Below, in pieces: positions 7,302 to 14,367 of a stretch of 14,642 nucleotides of DNA. Below the pieces are notes generated by a model. That model did no database searches, was not told where the DNA came from, and saw nothing but the letters and a program-made list of their open reading frames with translations. The stretch is from UKL13-2 sp043773745 (GTDB lineage: Bacteria; Pseudomonadota; Gammaproteobacteria; Burkholderiales; Usitatibacteraceae). The position numbers were made by a program, and so were the translations under genes. The stretch is from assembly GCA_043773745.1 (NCBI GenBank), contig JAYVEV010000001.1, forward strand, positions 1 to 14,642, written 5' to 3'. Positions within the stretch are counted from its first letter, which is position 1, and each line of letters starts with the position of its first letter.

Positions 7302-7477
7302 TGTTTGATGCCATCAAGGCAGTGCTTTGGTCGTTTTTTGGTATTCGCAGCAGCAAGGGTTATGACCAAGATCGCGCCAAGTTGCAATTGTGGCAAATTG
7401 TCGCGGCAGGATTTATTTGTATGTTGGTATTTATTTTAAGTTTGTTTTTTTTGGTGAGATTCTTGACGTCAAAATAA
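7301..7477 (+). CDS. DUF2970 small membrane protein
   Basis: Fifty-eight residues; its ATG shares one base with the ctaG stop (TAATG). The N-terminal AIKAVLWSFFGIRSSKGYDQD matches the DUF2970 pattern (a WSFFG-R segment followed by charged residues). A single C-terminal helix follows (IVAAGFICMLVFILSLFFLV). DUF2970 genes sit between ctaG and coxC in many betaproteobacteria. Function is unknown; conserved position suggests a role in oxidase assembly or stability. Confidence 0.82.
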   Translation: MFDAIKAVLWSFFGIRSSKGYDQDRAKLQLWQIVAAGFICMLVFILSLFFLVRFLTSK

Positions 7478-7522
7478 AATGGTATTTTGGCCAAAAGATA
7501 ACCGGATATTAGGAGTAACAGT

Positions 7523-8389
7523 ATGAGCGCAGCGACTGGTGGATACTATTTCGCCCCCCCTTCAAAATGGCCTGTCGTCGGCGCAACCGCGTTGTTATTT
7601 ATGGGCGCAGGCGGTGCTACCACGATGAATCAGATTCAGCCCTTTGGCTGGACTTCACTGGCGATTGGTTTTTCGATTCTCGTGTACATGCTTTTTGGTT
7701 GGTTTGGCCAGGTAATTCGCGAAAGCGAGTCTGGAATATATAACCAGCAGGTGGATACATCTTTCCGCTGGAGCATGAGCTGGTTTATCTTTTCTGAAGT
7801 TATGTTCTTCGCCGCGTTCTTCGGCGCGCTTTATTACGCCCGCGTTTTCTCAGTGCCATGGCTGGCAGATCAGGATAATGCGCTTCTTTGGGAGGGCTAT
7901 AGTGCCGCATGGCCAACTGTTGGGCCATATTTGGAAAAGAATGCAGCATTTGATTTCACTGCGATGGGCCCGTGGGGCGTTCCGCTGCTGAACACGATTT
8001 TATTGTTGTCATCTGGTGTAACCGTCACTTGGGCGCACCATGCCTTGAAGGCAGGCCACCGTGGCCAGCTCGTCGCTGGCCTGGCGGCGACAGTTGCGCT
8101 GGGCTTCACCTTCCTAGGCTTCCAGATTTACGAATATGTTCATGCTTATAGTGAATTGAATCTGAAGTTGACATCAGGTATTTTTGGTTCAACTTTCTTT
8201 ATGCTGACCGGGTTTCACGGGTTCCACGTAACCTTGGGTGCTGTCATGCTGACGGTAATCATGTTTCGCTGCATAAAAGGCCACTTTAAGCCAGATCATC
8301 ATTTTGGTTTTGAAGCGGTTGCCTGGTATTGGCACTTTGTTGATGTGGTATGGCTAGGTTTATTCTTGTTCGTTTACGTATTTGTGTAA
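7523..8389 (+). CDS. coxC: Cytochrome c oxidase subunit III
   Basis: A 288-residue, seven-helix subunit that binds CoxA, stabilises the catalytic core and helps proton entry to the D-channel. Landmarks are SEVMFFAAFFGALYY with conserved Glu92, a second conserved helix with GFQIYEY, FHGFHVTLGA, and the terminal WYWHFVDVVWL. AGGAG at 7511-7515 is seven bases before the ATG. It is the last gene of the structural half-operon: 45 bp separate it from the DUF2970 gene, and a strong hairpin terminator begins 21 bp after its stop. Confidence 0.98.
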   Translation: MSAATGGYYFAPPSKWPVVGATALLFMGAGGATTMNQIQPFGWTSLAIGFSILVYMLFGWFGQVIRESESGIYNQQVDTSFRWSMSWFIFSEVMFFAAFFGALYYARVFSVPWLADQDNALLWEGYSAAWPTVGPYLEKNAAFDFTAMGPWGVPLLNTILLLSSGVTVTWAHHALKAGHRGQLVAGLAATVALGFTFLGFQIYEYVHAYSELNLKLTSGIFGSTFFMLTGFHGFHVTLGAVMLTVIMFRCIKGHFKPDHHFGFEAVAWYWHFVDVVWLGLFLFVYVFV

Positions 8390-8410
8390 AACATTTTTGT
8401 CCGATCTGAT

Positions 8411-8448
8411 CAATAAAAAGGCCGCACGGATGTGTGGCCTTTTTATTG
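8411..8448 (+). terminator. Bidirectional intrinsic terminator after coxC
   Basis: Bases 8411-8427 pair with 8432-8448 through 17 positions (one G-U) around the loop GGAT. The stem is A-rich at its base on the left and T-rich on the right, so it can act in both directions: for coxC (+) and for the convergent DUF2909 gene (-). Confidence 0.92.
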
Positions 8449-8504
8449 AATAGTAGGGTAACTGATGATTGCCACTTTTTTGTACGGGAAGAAGCCCCGA
8501 ACCG

Positions 8505-8696
8505 TTATTTTGAAGGAATCACACCTAAAAAATAACTGACAATCAGGATCACGATAATGGTGATGGAAAGTGCCACTCTGATTGTAAGAGCATGGACGAC
8601 CCGCTTGGAATTACCTTTGTCTTTGTACATAAAGTAAAGGCCGCTGAATAAGCTTATCAAGACCAGCACCAATAAAACAGCGATAACAATTTTCAT
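8505..8696 (-). CDS. DUF2909 twin-transmembrane protein
   Basis: Sixty-three residues on the - strand: one helix (IVIAVLLVLVLISLFSGLYF), a charged loop YKDKGNSKRVVHALTIR, and a second helix (VALSITIIVILIVSYFLG). The loop with a D-KG-S-R pattern is typical of DUF2909/twin-transmembrane proteins, which in betaproteobacteria are usually coded opposite the cox genes between coxC and surf1. AAGG lies ten bases before the start on the - strand. It is convergent with coxC and divergent from surf1. Function unknown. Confidence 0.85.
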   Translation of the reverse strand: MKIVIAVLLVLVLISLFSGLYFMYKDKGNSKRVVHALTIRVALSITIIVILIVSYFLGVIPSK

Positions 8697-8746
8697 CTTT
8701 CAAAGGCCTTAGATTGCGAATTTATTGCGTGTGCCAGGGTCTTAGC

Positions 8747-8805
8747 TTTGGCTGCATGCTGACTTTAGAATCAGCCAAATTAGGATAAATGTAGTATCAG
8801 CATGC
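8747..8805. repeat. Overlapping inverted repeats in the DUF2909-surf1 spacer
   Basis: TTTGGCTG (8747-8754) is inverted as CAGCCAAA (8772-8779). GCATGCTGA (8754-8762) is inverted as TCAGCATGC (8797-8805). The two pairings share the same left side and are mutually exclusive as RNA hairpins. They lie in the 186-bp spacer between divergent genes. A weak promoter-like pair for surf1, TTGCCA (8837-8842) and TATGAT (8858-8863), follows, but its 15-bp spacer is short. The repeats may be operator sites or alternative structures. Confidence 0.45.
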
Positions 8806-8882
8806 TTACTATTGTAACGCGCAGCTATGCCTCGCGTTGCCACTTTTGTAGTCAATTTATGATTAACGCCTGACCGACTTTG

Positions 8883-9659
8883 ATGTATTTTGCTCACCGC
8901 AACATCCGCTTTTCACCCAGGTTATTGCCCACGCTCGCGGCTGTGGTGGCGCTCGCGCTGACACTTTATTTGGCGATGTGGCAACAAAGCCGGGCAGCTG
9001 AAAAGCGCGGCTTGCAAGCTGAATTTGTCCAGCGCACGGCAGCGCCCGCGATAACTTTAAGCAAAGCAACCCGAGACGGTAACGCATTGCGCTATCGTCA
9101 TGCGCACGCCCATGGCGAGTGGTATCCGGCGGGGCAAATTTATTTGGATAATAAAATAGACAACGTAAATAGTGGTCGTGCGGGGTATCACGTTATAACG
9201 CCGCTTAAACTATCCGGCACCGATACGTTTGTGCTCGTCAATCGGGGCTGGATAGCGCGCAGCAAAGCATATCCGCTGCCGCCTGAAGTGCCTGCGCCCA
9301 ATGGAGACGTCGAAGTGCACGGCTTGAGTATATTGCCCAATGCACACTTTCTGGAGCTATCCAACGCCGCCATCGATGGTGCTGTTTGGCAAAATCTCAC
9401 GATTGATCGCTATCGTGAGGCGATGAAATTGGATGTATTGCCACTGTTGTTACTGGCATCTGAAACAGTGCCCAATGCGCAACAGGGTTTGCAACCTGTT
9501 ACTGAGAAGCCTGATGCACGTGTTGAAAAACATGTTGAATACATGCTGACCTGGTATTCACTTGCGGCCACGGTAGTCGCCCTCTGGATTGGATTGAACA
9601 TCGGGAGAGCCCCGTTAGACGTGCAAGCCGGGGCTGCCCATAAACTTAAGTCGCTTTAA
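8883..9659 (+). CDS. SURF1 family cytochrome oxidase biogenesis protein
   Basis: A 258-residue inner-membrane protein with the SURF1 topology: an N-terminal helix (about 15-34), a periplasmic domain, and a C-terminal helix starting in YMLTWYSLAATVVALWIG. Family landmarks are WQQSRAAEKR after helix 1, YLDNK...GRAGYHVITPL, VLVNRGW and KHVEYMLTWYSLA. SURF1 (Shy1) helps insert or retain heme a in subunit I (family knowledge). ATG 8883 is preferred; a TTG directly before it (8880) would add one residue. No clear Shine-Dalgarno sequence is seen. It is the first gene of the assembly half-operon, with 32 bp to the next gene. Confidence 0.93.
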   Translation: MYFAHRNIRFSPRLLPTLAAVVALALTLYLAMWQQSRAAEKRGLQAEFVQRTAAPAITLSKATRDGNALRYRHAHAHGEWYPAGQIYLDNKIDNVNSGRAGYHVITPLKLSGTDTFVLVNRGWIARSKAYPLPPEVPAPNGDVEVHGLSILPNAHFLELSNAAIDGAVWQNLTIDRYREAMKLDVLPLLLLASETVPNAQQGLQPVTEKPDARVEKHVEYMLTWYSLAATVVALWIGLNIGRAPLDVQAGAAHKLKSL

Positions 9660-9691
9660 TATTGAGATAGAAGTTTTTAAACGGAAACCAT

Positions 9692-10276
9692 ATGTCGCCA
9701 CGCACCAAATTTGTTCTCATATTTCTATTGTTTTCAGTTCCTTTTGTGGGCTCCACAATCGTATTTCTGTTTTGGAAACCTTCAAGCACGAGCAATTACG
9801 GCGAGCTGCTCTCGCCGGTAGTCACACTTCCGGACACGAAGCTCGTCTTTATCGATCAGGGTGCGGCAGACAACGAGGTCGCAGCACGGGCGTTACGGGG
9901 CAAATGGCTCATGCTCACAAGAGATAGCGGAAATTGTGAGGCGGCCTGCCAGAAAAAACTTTACACCATGCGGCAATCACGATTGGTGCTTGGTCGTGAG
10001 CAAGGTCGCCTGTTGCGCGTGGTGTTGGTTGATGATGATGTCAAGCCAAGCGACGCATTAATAAAGGAATATGCAGGCACGGTCTGGCTTTCAGCAAAAT
10101 CAGCGCCATGGTTAGCAGCATTGCCCAAGGTCGCAGACGATCTCAACAATGGCCGCGAACAAATTTACGGTGTCGACACCATCGGCAACGTTTTTATTCG
10201 CTACGGTGCGGTGCCCGATATTAAGCGCATGACATCCGACTTTCAGCGTGTGCTGAAAGCTTCGCAAATTGGTTAA
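9692..10276 (+). CDS. Sco-like membrane-anchored thioredoxin-fold protein lacking histidine
   Basis: A 194-residue protein with one N-terminal helix (about 6-28) and a probable periplasmic thioredoxin-like domain. KWLMLTRDSGNCEAACQKKLYTMRQ places a CxxxC pair (C82, C86) where Sco proteins have CxxxC. The later GVDTIGNVFIRYG (160-172) resembles the Sco strand that carries the copper-binding His, but that His is absent and the protein has no histidine anywhere. It is unlikely to bind copper as canonical Sco does; a thiol-redox role or a degenerate partner fits better (inference). GGA lies six bases before ATG 9692. It sits between surf1 and ctaA, a place often filled by an uncharacterised transmembrane protein in betaproteobacterial oxidase clusters. 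Confidence 0.8.
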   Translation: MSPRTKFVLIFLLFSVPFVGSTIVFLFWKPSSTSNYGELLSPVVTLPDTKLVFIDQGAADNEVAARALRGKWLMLTRDSGNCEAACQKKLYTMRQSRLVLGREQGRLLRVVLVDDDVKPSDALIKEYAGTVWLSAKSAPWLAALPKVADDLNNGREQIYGVDTIGNVFIRYGAVPDIKRMTSDFQRVLKASQIG

Positions 10277-10300
10277 TGGAGTGATGAAGGCAAACGAATT

Positions 10301-11392
10301 ATGAAAATGAGTTCCATCGAACACGGCGTGATTGGCGCTATTACTATATTTGTCATCATTGCGGCATTGTGGTGGGTTAAGCGCGATGCCATGAAATTCC
10401 AGAAGCTGGTTGCGATTACAGCGGCGGCAACATTTGTCCTGATTGTATTGGGCGCCTTTGTGCGCTTGTCGGATGCCGGCTTGGGCTGTCCCGACTGGCC
10501 GGGCTGCTATGGTAATCTCACTCCCCATTTTTCCGCCGAACAAATTCAGGCCGCCGAGGCCGTGCAACCTGGCGGACCTGTTTCGATGGCAAAGGCGTGG
10601 AAGGAAATGATCCACCGCTATTTGGCGATGTTCGTTGGCGCGTTGATTGCATCGATCATGTTTGCAGCGTGGCGCAATCGTTGCGAATGGCAGCAGTCGC
10701 CATGGTTACCTACGCTGCTGGTTGGTGCGGTAATGTTTCAAGCCGCACTGGGTGCCTGGACGGTGACATTACTGTTAAAGCCAGCCATTGTTACCGCTCA
10801 TTTGTTGGGCGGTATTGGTATTTTGTCTCTGCTTAGTTGGCTGCTCACAAAACAGCCGGGGAATGGAAAATGGGCTGACGCTATAATGGCCACAAATAAT
10901 TTACGTGTCCTGGGGTTCGTAGCGCTGGCAGTATTGTTTGGGCAAATTGTGCTGGGCGGCTGGGTTAGCACCAACTATGCAGCGCTAGCGTGTCCTGATT
11001 TGCCAATGTGTCATGGACAGCTTGTACCGTCTATGGATTTCGCGAATGCATATCATGTGATTCGTCCACTTGGCATTAGTCCCGATGGCACCTTGCTTAC
11101 GCTGGATGCGCTTACCGCCATTCACTGGACGCATCGTATCGGCGCTATTATTGCGGTGTTGGTGGTGGGTGGATTCGCATTGAAGCTAATGGCGATTGGC
11201 AGCGGCAAAAAAGCAGCGCGGATGTTAATCGGCATGCTGGCTGCGCAAGTGGCACTTGGGATCAGTAACGTATGGTTTAGCTTGCCGCTTGCAGTGGCGG
11301 TCGCCCATAATGGTATGGCCGCGATGTTATTTGCCTGGTTGCTGGTGGTTAACCTAAGAATGGCAAAGCAGAGTTACAGAACGGATTATTAA
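10301..11392 (+). CDS. ctaA: Heme A synthase (COX15/CtaA family)
   Basis: Oxidises the C8 methyl of heme O to a formyl group to give heme A, in the inner membrane. It has 363 residues and two homologous four-helix halves. Heme-ligand histidines are H105 (EMIHRYL), H167 (TAHLLGG), H278 (HWTHRIGA) and H336 (AHNGMA). Cysteine pairs C63/C69 (GLGCPDWPGCYG) and C231/C237 (LACPDLPMCHG) occupy matching loops in each half. An extra N-terminal helix (about 10-26) precedes the usual first helix; similar extensions occur in other betaproteobacteria, so the start at 10301 (AAGG ten bases upstream) is kept over the internal ATG 10391. It ends two bases before ctaB. Confidence 0.96.
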   Translation: MKMSSIEHGVIGAITIFVIIAALWWVKRDAMKFQKLVAITAAATFVLIVLGAFVRLSDAGLGCPDWPGCYGNLTPHFSAEQIQAAEAVQPGGPVSMAKAWKEMIHRYLAMFVGALIASIMFAAWRNRCEWQQSPWLPTLLVGAVMFQAALGAWTVTLLLKPAIVTAHLLGGIGILSLLSWLLTKQPGNGKWADAIMATNNLRVLGFVALAVLFGQIVLGGWVSTNYAALACPDLPMCHGQLVPSMDFANAYHVIRPLGISPDGTLLTLDALTAIHWTHRIGAIIAVLVVGGFALKLMAIGSGKKAARMLIGMLAAQVALGISNVWFSLPLAVAVAHNGMAAMLFAWLLVVNLRMAKQSYRTDY

Positions 11393-11394
11393 TA

Positions 11395-12312
11395 ATGTCG
11401 CAACAATTAGCGCAAGCCGCCCATCCAAACATATTGGTGCAATTCGTACAGCTCACCAAGCCGCGCGTCAATGCGCTGATCGTGTTCACTGCGATCATCG
11501 GCATGATGCTTGCCTATCCAGTTGGCATTCCCTGGGATGTTGAGCTGATGCTGAAAGCGACTCTGGGCATCTGGCTCATCGCCAGTGCTGCCGCCGCCTT
11601 TAATTGTCTGGTCGAGCAGCAGATTGATACAAAAATGGCGCGCACGCGCGCACGCCCCACCGTGGCGGGCTCGATTCACACATGGCAAATTTTAGTGCTT
11701 GCAGGTATTGTTGGCGGCATCGGCTTGGTGGTGCTTTATCGCTTTGTGAACCCACTGACCATGTGGCTTACGTTAGCGACGTTTGTGGGTTATGCAGTGA
11801 TTTACACCATTATCTTGAAACCCGCCACACCGCAGAATATCGTTATTGGTGGCGCATCAGGTGCTATGCCGCCGATCCTCGGCTGGGCGGCCGTGGCAAA
11901 TGTAGTGTCACCAGAATCAATGTTGTTGTTCCTGATTATTTTTGCGTGGACACCGCCTCACTTCTGGGCGCTGGCACTATATCGTAAAAATGAATACGCC
12001 AAGGCCGGGCTGCCGATGTTGCCGGTAACGCACGGTGTTGAATTTACACAACTGCACCTCTTGCTTTACACCTTCATGATGGTGGCGTGTACTTTATTGC
12101 CGGTCACTATCGGCATGGCGGGGATGATTTATCTTGTTGCGGTGCTCGCTTTGAATGGCTACTTTGTGTATCTGGCGATAAAGCTATACCGCCATTACAG
12201 TGATGCGCTAGCCAAGAAAACTTTTGCGTATTCGATCTTGTACCTGTCGTTGCTATTCGCGGCGTTATTGGTTGATCACTATGCGCCGCTGGTCATGACG
12301 GTGCCGCGATAA
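11395..12312 (+). CDS. ctaB: Protoheme IX farnesyltransferase (heme O synthase)
   Basis: Transfers a farnesyl group from farnesyl diphosphate to heme B, making heme O for CtaA. A 305-residue UbiA-superfamily membrane protein with about nine helices. The first diphosphate-Mg motif is NCLVEQQIDTKMARTRARP (N70, E74, D78) and the second conserved loop is YRKNEYAKAGLPMLPVTHG. FVQLTKPRVNALIVFTA at the N-terminus and FAWTPPHFWALAL are further signatures. Only two bases separate it from ctaA and four from sco, so the three genes are surely co-transcribed. Confidence 0.97.
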   Translation: MSQQLAQAAHPNILVQFVQLTKPRVNALIVFTAIIGMMLAYPVGIPWDVELMLKATLGIWLIASAAAAFNCLVEQQIDTKMARTRARPTVAGSIHTWQILVLAGIVGGIGLVVLYRFVNPLTMWLTLATFVGYAVIYTIILKPATPQNIVIGGASGAMPPILGWAAVANVVSPESMLLFLIIFAWTPPHFWALALYRKNEYAKAGLPMLPVTHGVEFTQLHLLLYTFMMVACTLLPVTIGMAGMIYLVAVLALNGYFVYLAIKLYRHYSDALAKKTFAYSILYLSLLFAALLVDHYAPLVMTVPR

Positions 12313-12316
12313 TTTC

Positions 12317-12895
12317 ATGAAATTTTGGCTGTCCATTGTTATCGCAGTCGGCATATTTTTGGCTGGCTGCGAACCCGCCAAGCTGCCCTTTAATGCGGTC
12401 GATATTACCGGCGTGCAAGGTTATGGCAATGATTTTCGCTTAACCGATCACATGGGAAAGTCGCGCACTATGGCGGATTTTCGGGGCAAGGCGGTAGCAA
12501 TATTTTTTGGTTTCACGCAATGCCCGGATGTTTGTCCGACCACGCTTGCAGAGATGAAACAGGTCATGCAACTACTGGGTAAGGATAGCGAGCGGCTACA
12601 GGTGTTATTCATCACGATCGACCCCAAACGCGACACGCCTGAACTGTTGAGCCAATATGTACCGTCGTTCAATTCGGCGTTTCTGGGGCTCTACGGCGAT
12701 ACGGCAGCAACCGCACAAGTGGCGAAAGATTTTAAAATTATTTATCGTACTGTGCCGGGTAAAACAGCGGATAGCTATACGATGGATCACAGCGCAGGCA
12801 TGCTGGTATTTGATCCAGAAGGCAGACTGCGGCTGTTTATGAACTACGGCCTGGCTGCTGACAAAATGGCCGCCGACATCAAACGACTTTTGTAA
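12317..12895 (+). CDS. Sco1/SenC/PrrC family copper chaperone lipoprotein
   Basis: A 192-residue membrane-tethered thioredoxin-fold protein that delivers copper to the CuA site of CoxB and/or reduces its cysteines. The signal peptide ends in lipobox LAGC, with the lipidated Cys at 18. The copper ligands are all present: C69 and C73 in CPDVCPTT, and H158 in MDHSAGMLVF. This is the canonical Sco, in contrast to the histidine-free relative encoded at 9692-10276. It starts four bases after ctaB and is the last clear oxidase-assembly gene of this run. Confidence 0.95.
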   Translation: MKFWLSIVIAVGIFLAGCEPAKLPFNAVDITGVQGYGNDFRLTDHMGKSRTMADFRGKAVAIFFGFTQCPDVCPTTLAEMKQVMQLLGKDSERLQVLFITIDPKRDTPELLSQYVPSFNSAFLGLYGDTAATAQVAKDFKIIYRTVPGKTADSYTMDHSAGMLVFDPEGRLRLFMNYGLAADKMAADIKRLL

Positions 12896-12927
12896 TCAAA
12901 TAACCCAATAATCAATTTAGGAACATT

Positions 12928-13275
12928 ATGAGCATTCAACGCTTTCATGTCGGCAAACGGCTTTCCGAAATGGCCATTCACAACAACACGATTTATCTGG
13001 CAGGCCAAGTGGCAGACGATCCTTCGCAAGACATAACAGGCCAAACGCAGCAGGTGTTGGCTTCGATTGATCGCTTGTTGGCTGAAGCGGGCAGCGACAA
13101 AACAAAAATTCTGTCCACCACTATTTACGTCACCGATATGGCCGAGTTTCCGGCCATGAATGTGGTATGGGACGCATGGGTGCCGCAGGGCCATACTCCG
13201 CCACGGGCGACAGTAGAGGCCAAGCTTGCGAGACCCGCCTTCAAGATTGAGATTCAGGTTATTGCTGCGCAATAA
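12928..13275 (+). CDS. RidA/YjgF/UK114 family protein (enamine/imine deaminase type)
   Basis: A 115-residue cytoplasmic protein, expected to form trimers. IYLAGQVADDPSQDITGQT near the start and TPPRATVEAKLARPAFKIEIQVIA at the end are typical of the family. Arg93 corresponds to the active-site arginine that binds the carboxylate of reactive 2-aminoacrylate-type substrates, and E108 to the conserved C-terminal glutamate. The set of residues does not show whether it is RidA proper or one of the Rid2-7 subgroups. AGGA at 12919-12922 lies five bases before the ATG. It follows sco by 32 bp and may be read through from the ctaA-ctaB-sco operon, though its function is unrelated. Confidence 0.9.
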   Translation: MSIQRFHVGKRLSEMAIHNNTIYLAGQVADDPSQDITGQTQQVLASIDRLLAEAGSDKTKILSTTIYVTDMAEFPAMNVVWDAWVPQGHTPPRATVEAKLARPAFKIEIQVIAAQ

Positions 13276-13289
13276 TATTTGCAGAGGCG

Positions 13290-13325
13290 AAAAACAAAGG
13301 GCGCTAAATAGCGCCCTTTGTTTTT
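13290..13325 (+). terminator. Bidirectional intrinsic terminator between ridA-family gene and rpoH
   Basis: CAAAGGGCGCT (13295-13305) pairs perfectly with AGCGCCCTTTG (13310-13320) around loop AAAT. Five A on the left (13290-13294) and five T on the right (13321-13325) extend the stem to 16 pairs and supply a T-tract in both directions. It serves the + strand operon and the convergent rpoH gene. Confidence 0.94.
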
Positions 13326-13349
13326 ACATAAACTTCATTAACTTAAGTG

Positions 13350-14219
13350 TTAGCGAGCTTCTTGATATCCAACCAGGGAAGTTTTCATTTTCTGCATGGC
13401 CTTAACTTCAATTTGACGGATACGCTCAGCTGATACACCAAATTCATCCGCGAGATCATGCAGGGTTTTTCCACCGACGCCTTCATCATTTAGCCAACGG
13501 GTTTCAACAATGCGACGGCTGCGTACATCAAGACTGTCGAGGGCAGCTTTGAGACCATCGGTCGCCGCGACTTCTTTTTGCATGCCGACCAAACGTTCTG
13601 ACGGATCAATAGCCGCGTCCTGCAAATACGCAATCGGGCTTACCCAATTTTCATCGTCATCGTTCATCGGTTCCAAAGATACTTCCTGACCAGACAAGCG
13701 TTGTTCCATTTCAGAAACATCAGTTTCCTTAACGTTTAATTGCCGCGCCACTTCTTTTACTTCAGCCGGTGACAGCGCGCCGAAATTGGGTTTCATGCTG
13801 CGCAGATTAAAAAACAATTTGCGCTGCGCTTTGGTTGTGGCTATTTTTACAATGCGCCAATTTTTCAGGATGAATTCATGCATTTCAGCCTTGATCCAAT
13901 GCACCGCAAACGACACCAGACGGACGCCGCGATCCGGATCAAAGCGCTTCACGGCCTTCATCAGTCCGATATTGCCTTCCTGGATTAAGTCTGCCTGCGG
14001 CAAGCCATAGCCGGCGTAATTACGGGCTAGAGACACCACCAGACGCAGGTGCGACATAACCATTTCAGAAGCAGCCGCAAGATCGCCGCGCTCTTTGAGG
14101 GCAACAGCCAATTCGTGCTCGCGCTCGGGCGTAAGCATCGGCACACGATTAACGGCGGAAATATAATTTTCTAGGCTGCCAACAGACAGCACGGGTAAAT
14201 TCATTGTTGCGGTGGTCAT
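13350..14219 (-). CDS. rpoH: RNA polymerase sigma-32 factor RpoH (heat shock)
   Basis: A 289-residue sigma-70 family factor for heat-shock promoters. Region 2 is clear (HLRLVVSLARNYAGYGLPQADLIQEG, residues 57-82, then VKRFDPDRGVRLVSFAVHWIKAEM). The RpoH box QRKLFFNLR (132-140), diagnostic for sigma-32 over other sigma factors, follows WRIVKIATTKA. Region 4.2 is the helix-turn-helix TLHDLADEFGVSAERIRQIEVKAMQKM near the C-terminus. GGAG on the - strand (14229-14232) lies nine bases before ATG 14219; an internal ATG (MNLPVLS) is a less likely start. The promoter region carries a perfect CIRCE operator, so HrcA control is predicted. It is convergent with the ridA-family gene. Confidence 0.97.
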   Translation of the reverse strand: MTTATMNLPVLSVGSLENYISAVNRVPMLTPEREHELAVALKERGDLAAASEMVMSHLRLVVSLARNYAGYGLPQADLIQEGNIGLMKAVKRFDPDRGVRLVSFAVHWIKAEMHEFILKNWRIVKIATTKAQRKLFFNLRSMKPNFGALSPAEVKEVARQLNVKETDVSEMEQRLSGQEVSLEPMNDDDENWVSPIAYLQDAAIDPSERLVGMQKEVAATDGLKAALDSLDVRSRRIVETRWLNDEGVGGKTLHDLADEFGVSAERIRQIEVKAMQKMKTSLVGYQEAR

Positions 14220-14295
14220 TTAAGACTTCTCCACTAGTAGCGTTCCAATTGACAGATGACGGCATCAATGGAAATTTCAATAGGACAATGTAACT

Positions 14296-14325
14296 ATTTT
14301 AGCACTCTGGAGAGTAGAGTGCTAA
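14296..14325 (-). promoter_or_regulatory. Predicted sigma-70 promoter of rpoH
   Basis: On the - strand TTAGCA (14325-14320) and TAAAAT (14301-14296) sit 18 bp apart as -35 and -10 boxes. The -10 matches five of six consensus bases and the -35 four. Transcription would start near 14289, giving a leader of about 70 bases. The CIRCE operator covers the whole -35 to -10 interval and overlaps both boxes, so a bound repressor would block RNA polymerase. Confidence 0.65.
14299..14325. promoter_or_regulatory. CIRCE operator (HrcA binding site)
   Basis: TTAGCACTC (14299-14307), nine bases, then GAGTGCTAA (14317-14325). This is an exact match to the CIRCE consensus with the standard nine-base spacer. 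CIRCE is bound by the heat-shock repressor HrcA and normally controls groESL or dnaKJ. Here it lies in the rpoH promoter. Confidence 0.95.
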
Positions 14326-14340
14326 CGACTCAAAAAGTTC

Positions 14341-14367
14341 ATTGGCAAACGTTTGATCTTTGCCAAT
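14341..14367. repeat. Second perfect palindrome, 9-9-9 geometry, upstream of the rpoH promoter
   Basis: ATTGGCAAA (14341-14349) and TTTGCCAAT (14359-14367) form a perfect inverted repeat with a nine-base spacer, the same arm and spacer lengths as CIRCE but a different sequence. It begins 15 bp beyond CIRCE, at about -52 to -78 from the predicted rpoH start. It could be an operator for an unidentified regulator or part of the repeat structure that overlaps its right arm. Confidence 0.7.

Noticed and set aside
10284..10304. Six-codon leader frame overlapping the ctaA start by ATGA
   Set aside because: GGAG is only two bases from its ATG, too close for efficient initiation, and the peptide has no attenuator-like composition.
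10301..10390. Extra N-terminal helix of CtaA as a misannotated start or novel domain
   Set aside because: Comparable N-terminal extensions are known in betaproteobacterial CtaA proteins, and the upstream start has an acceptable AAGG.
14243..14273. Stem in the rpoH leader (TTCCAATTGA with TCAATGGAA) as an RNA thermometer
   Set aside because: A nine-pair stem with one bulge can form, but it does not include the GGAG ribosome binding site or start codon, and no other leader segment is complementary to them.
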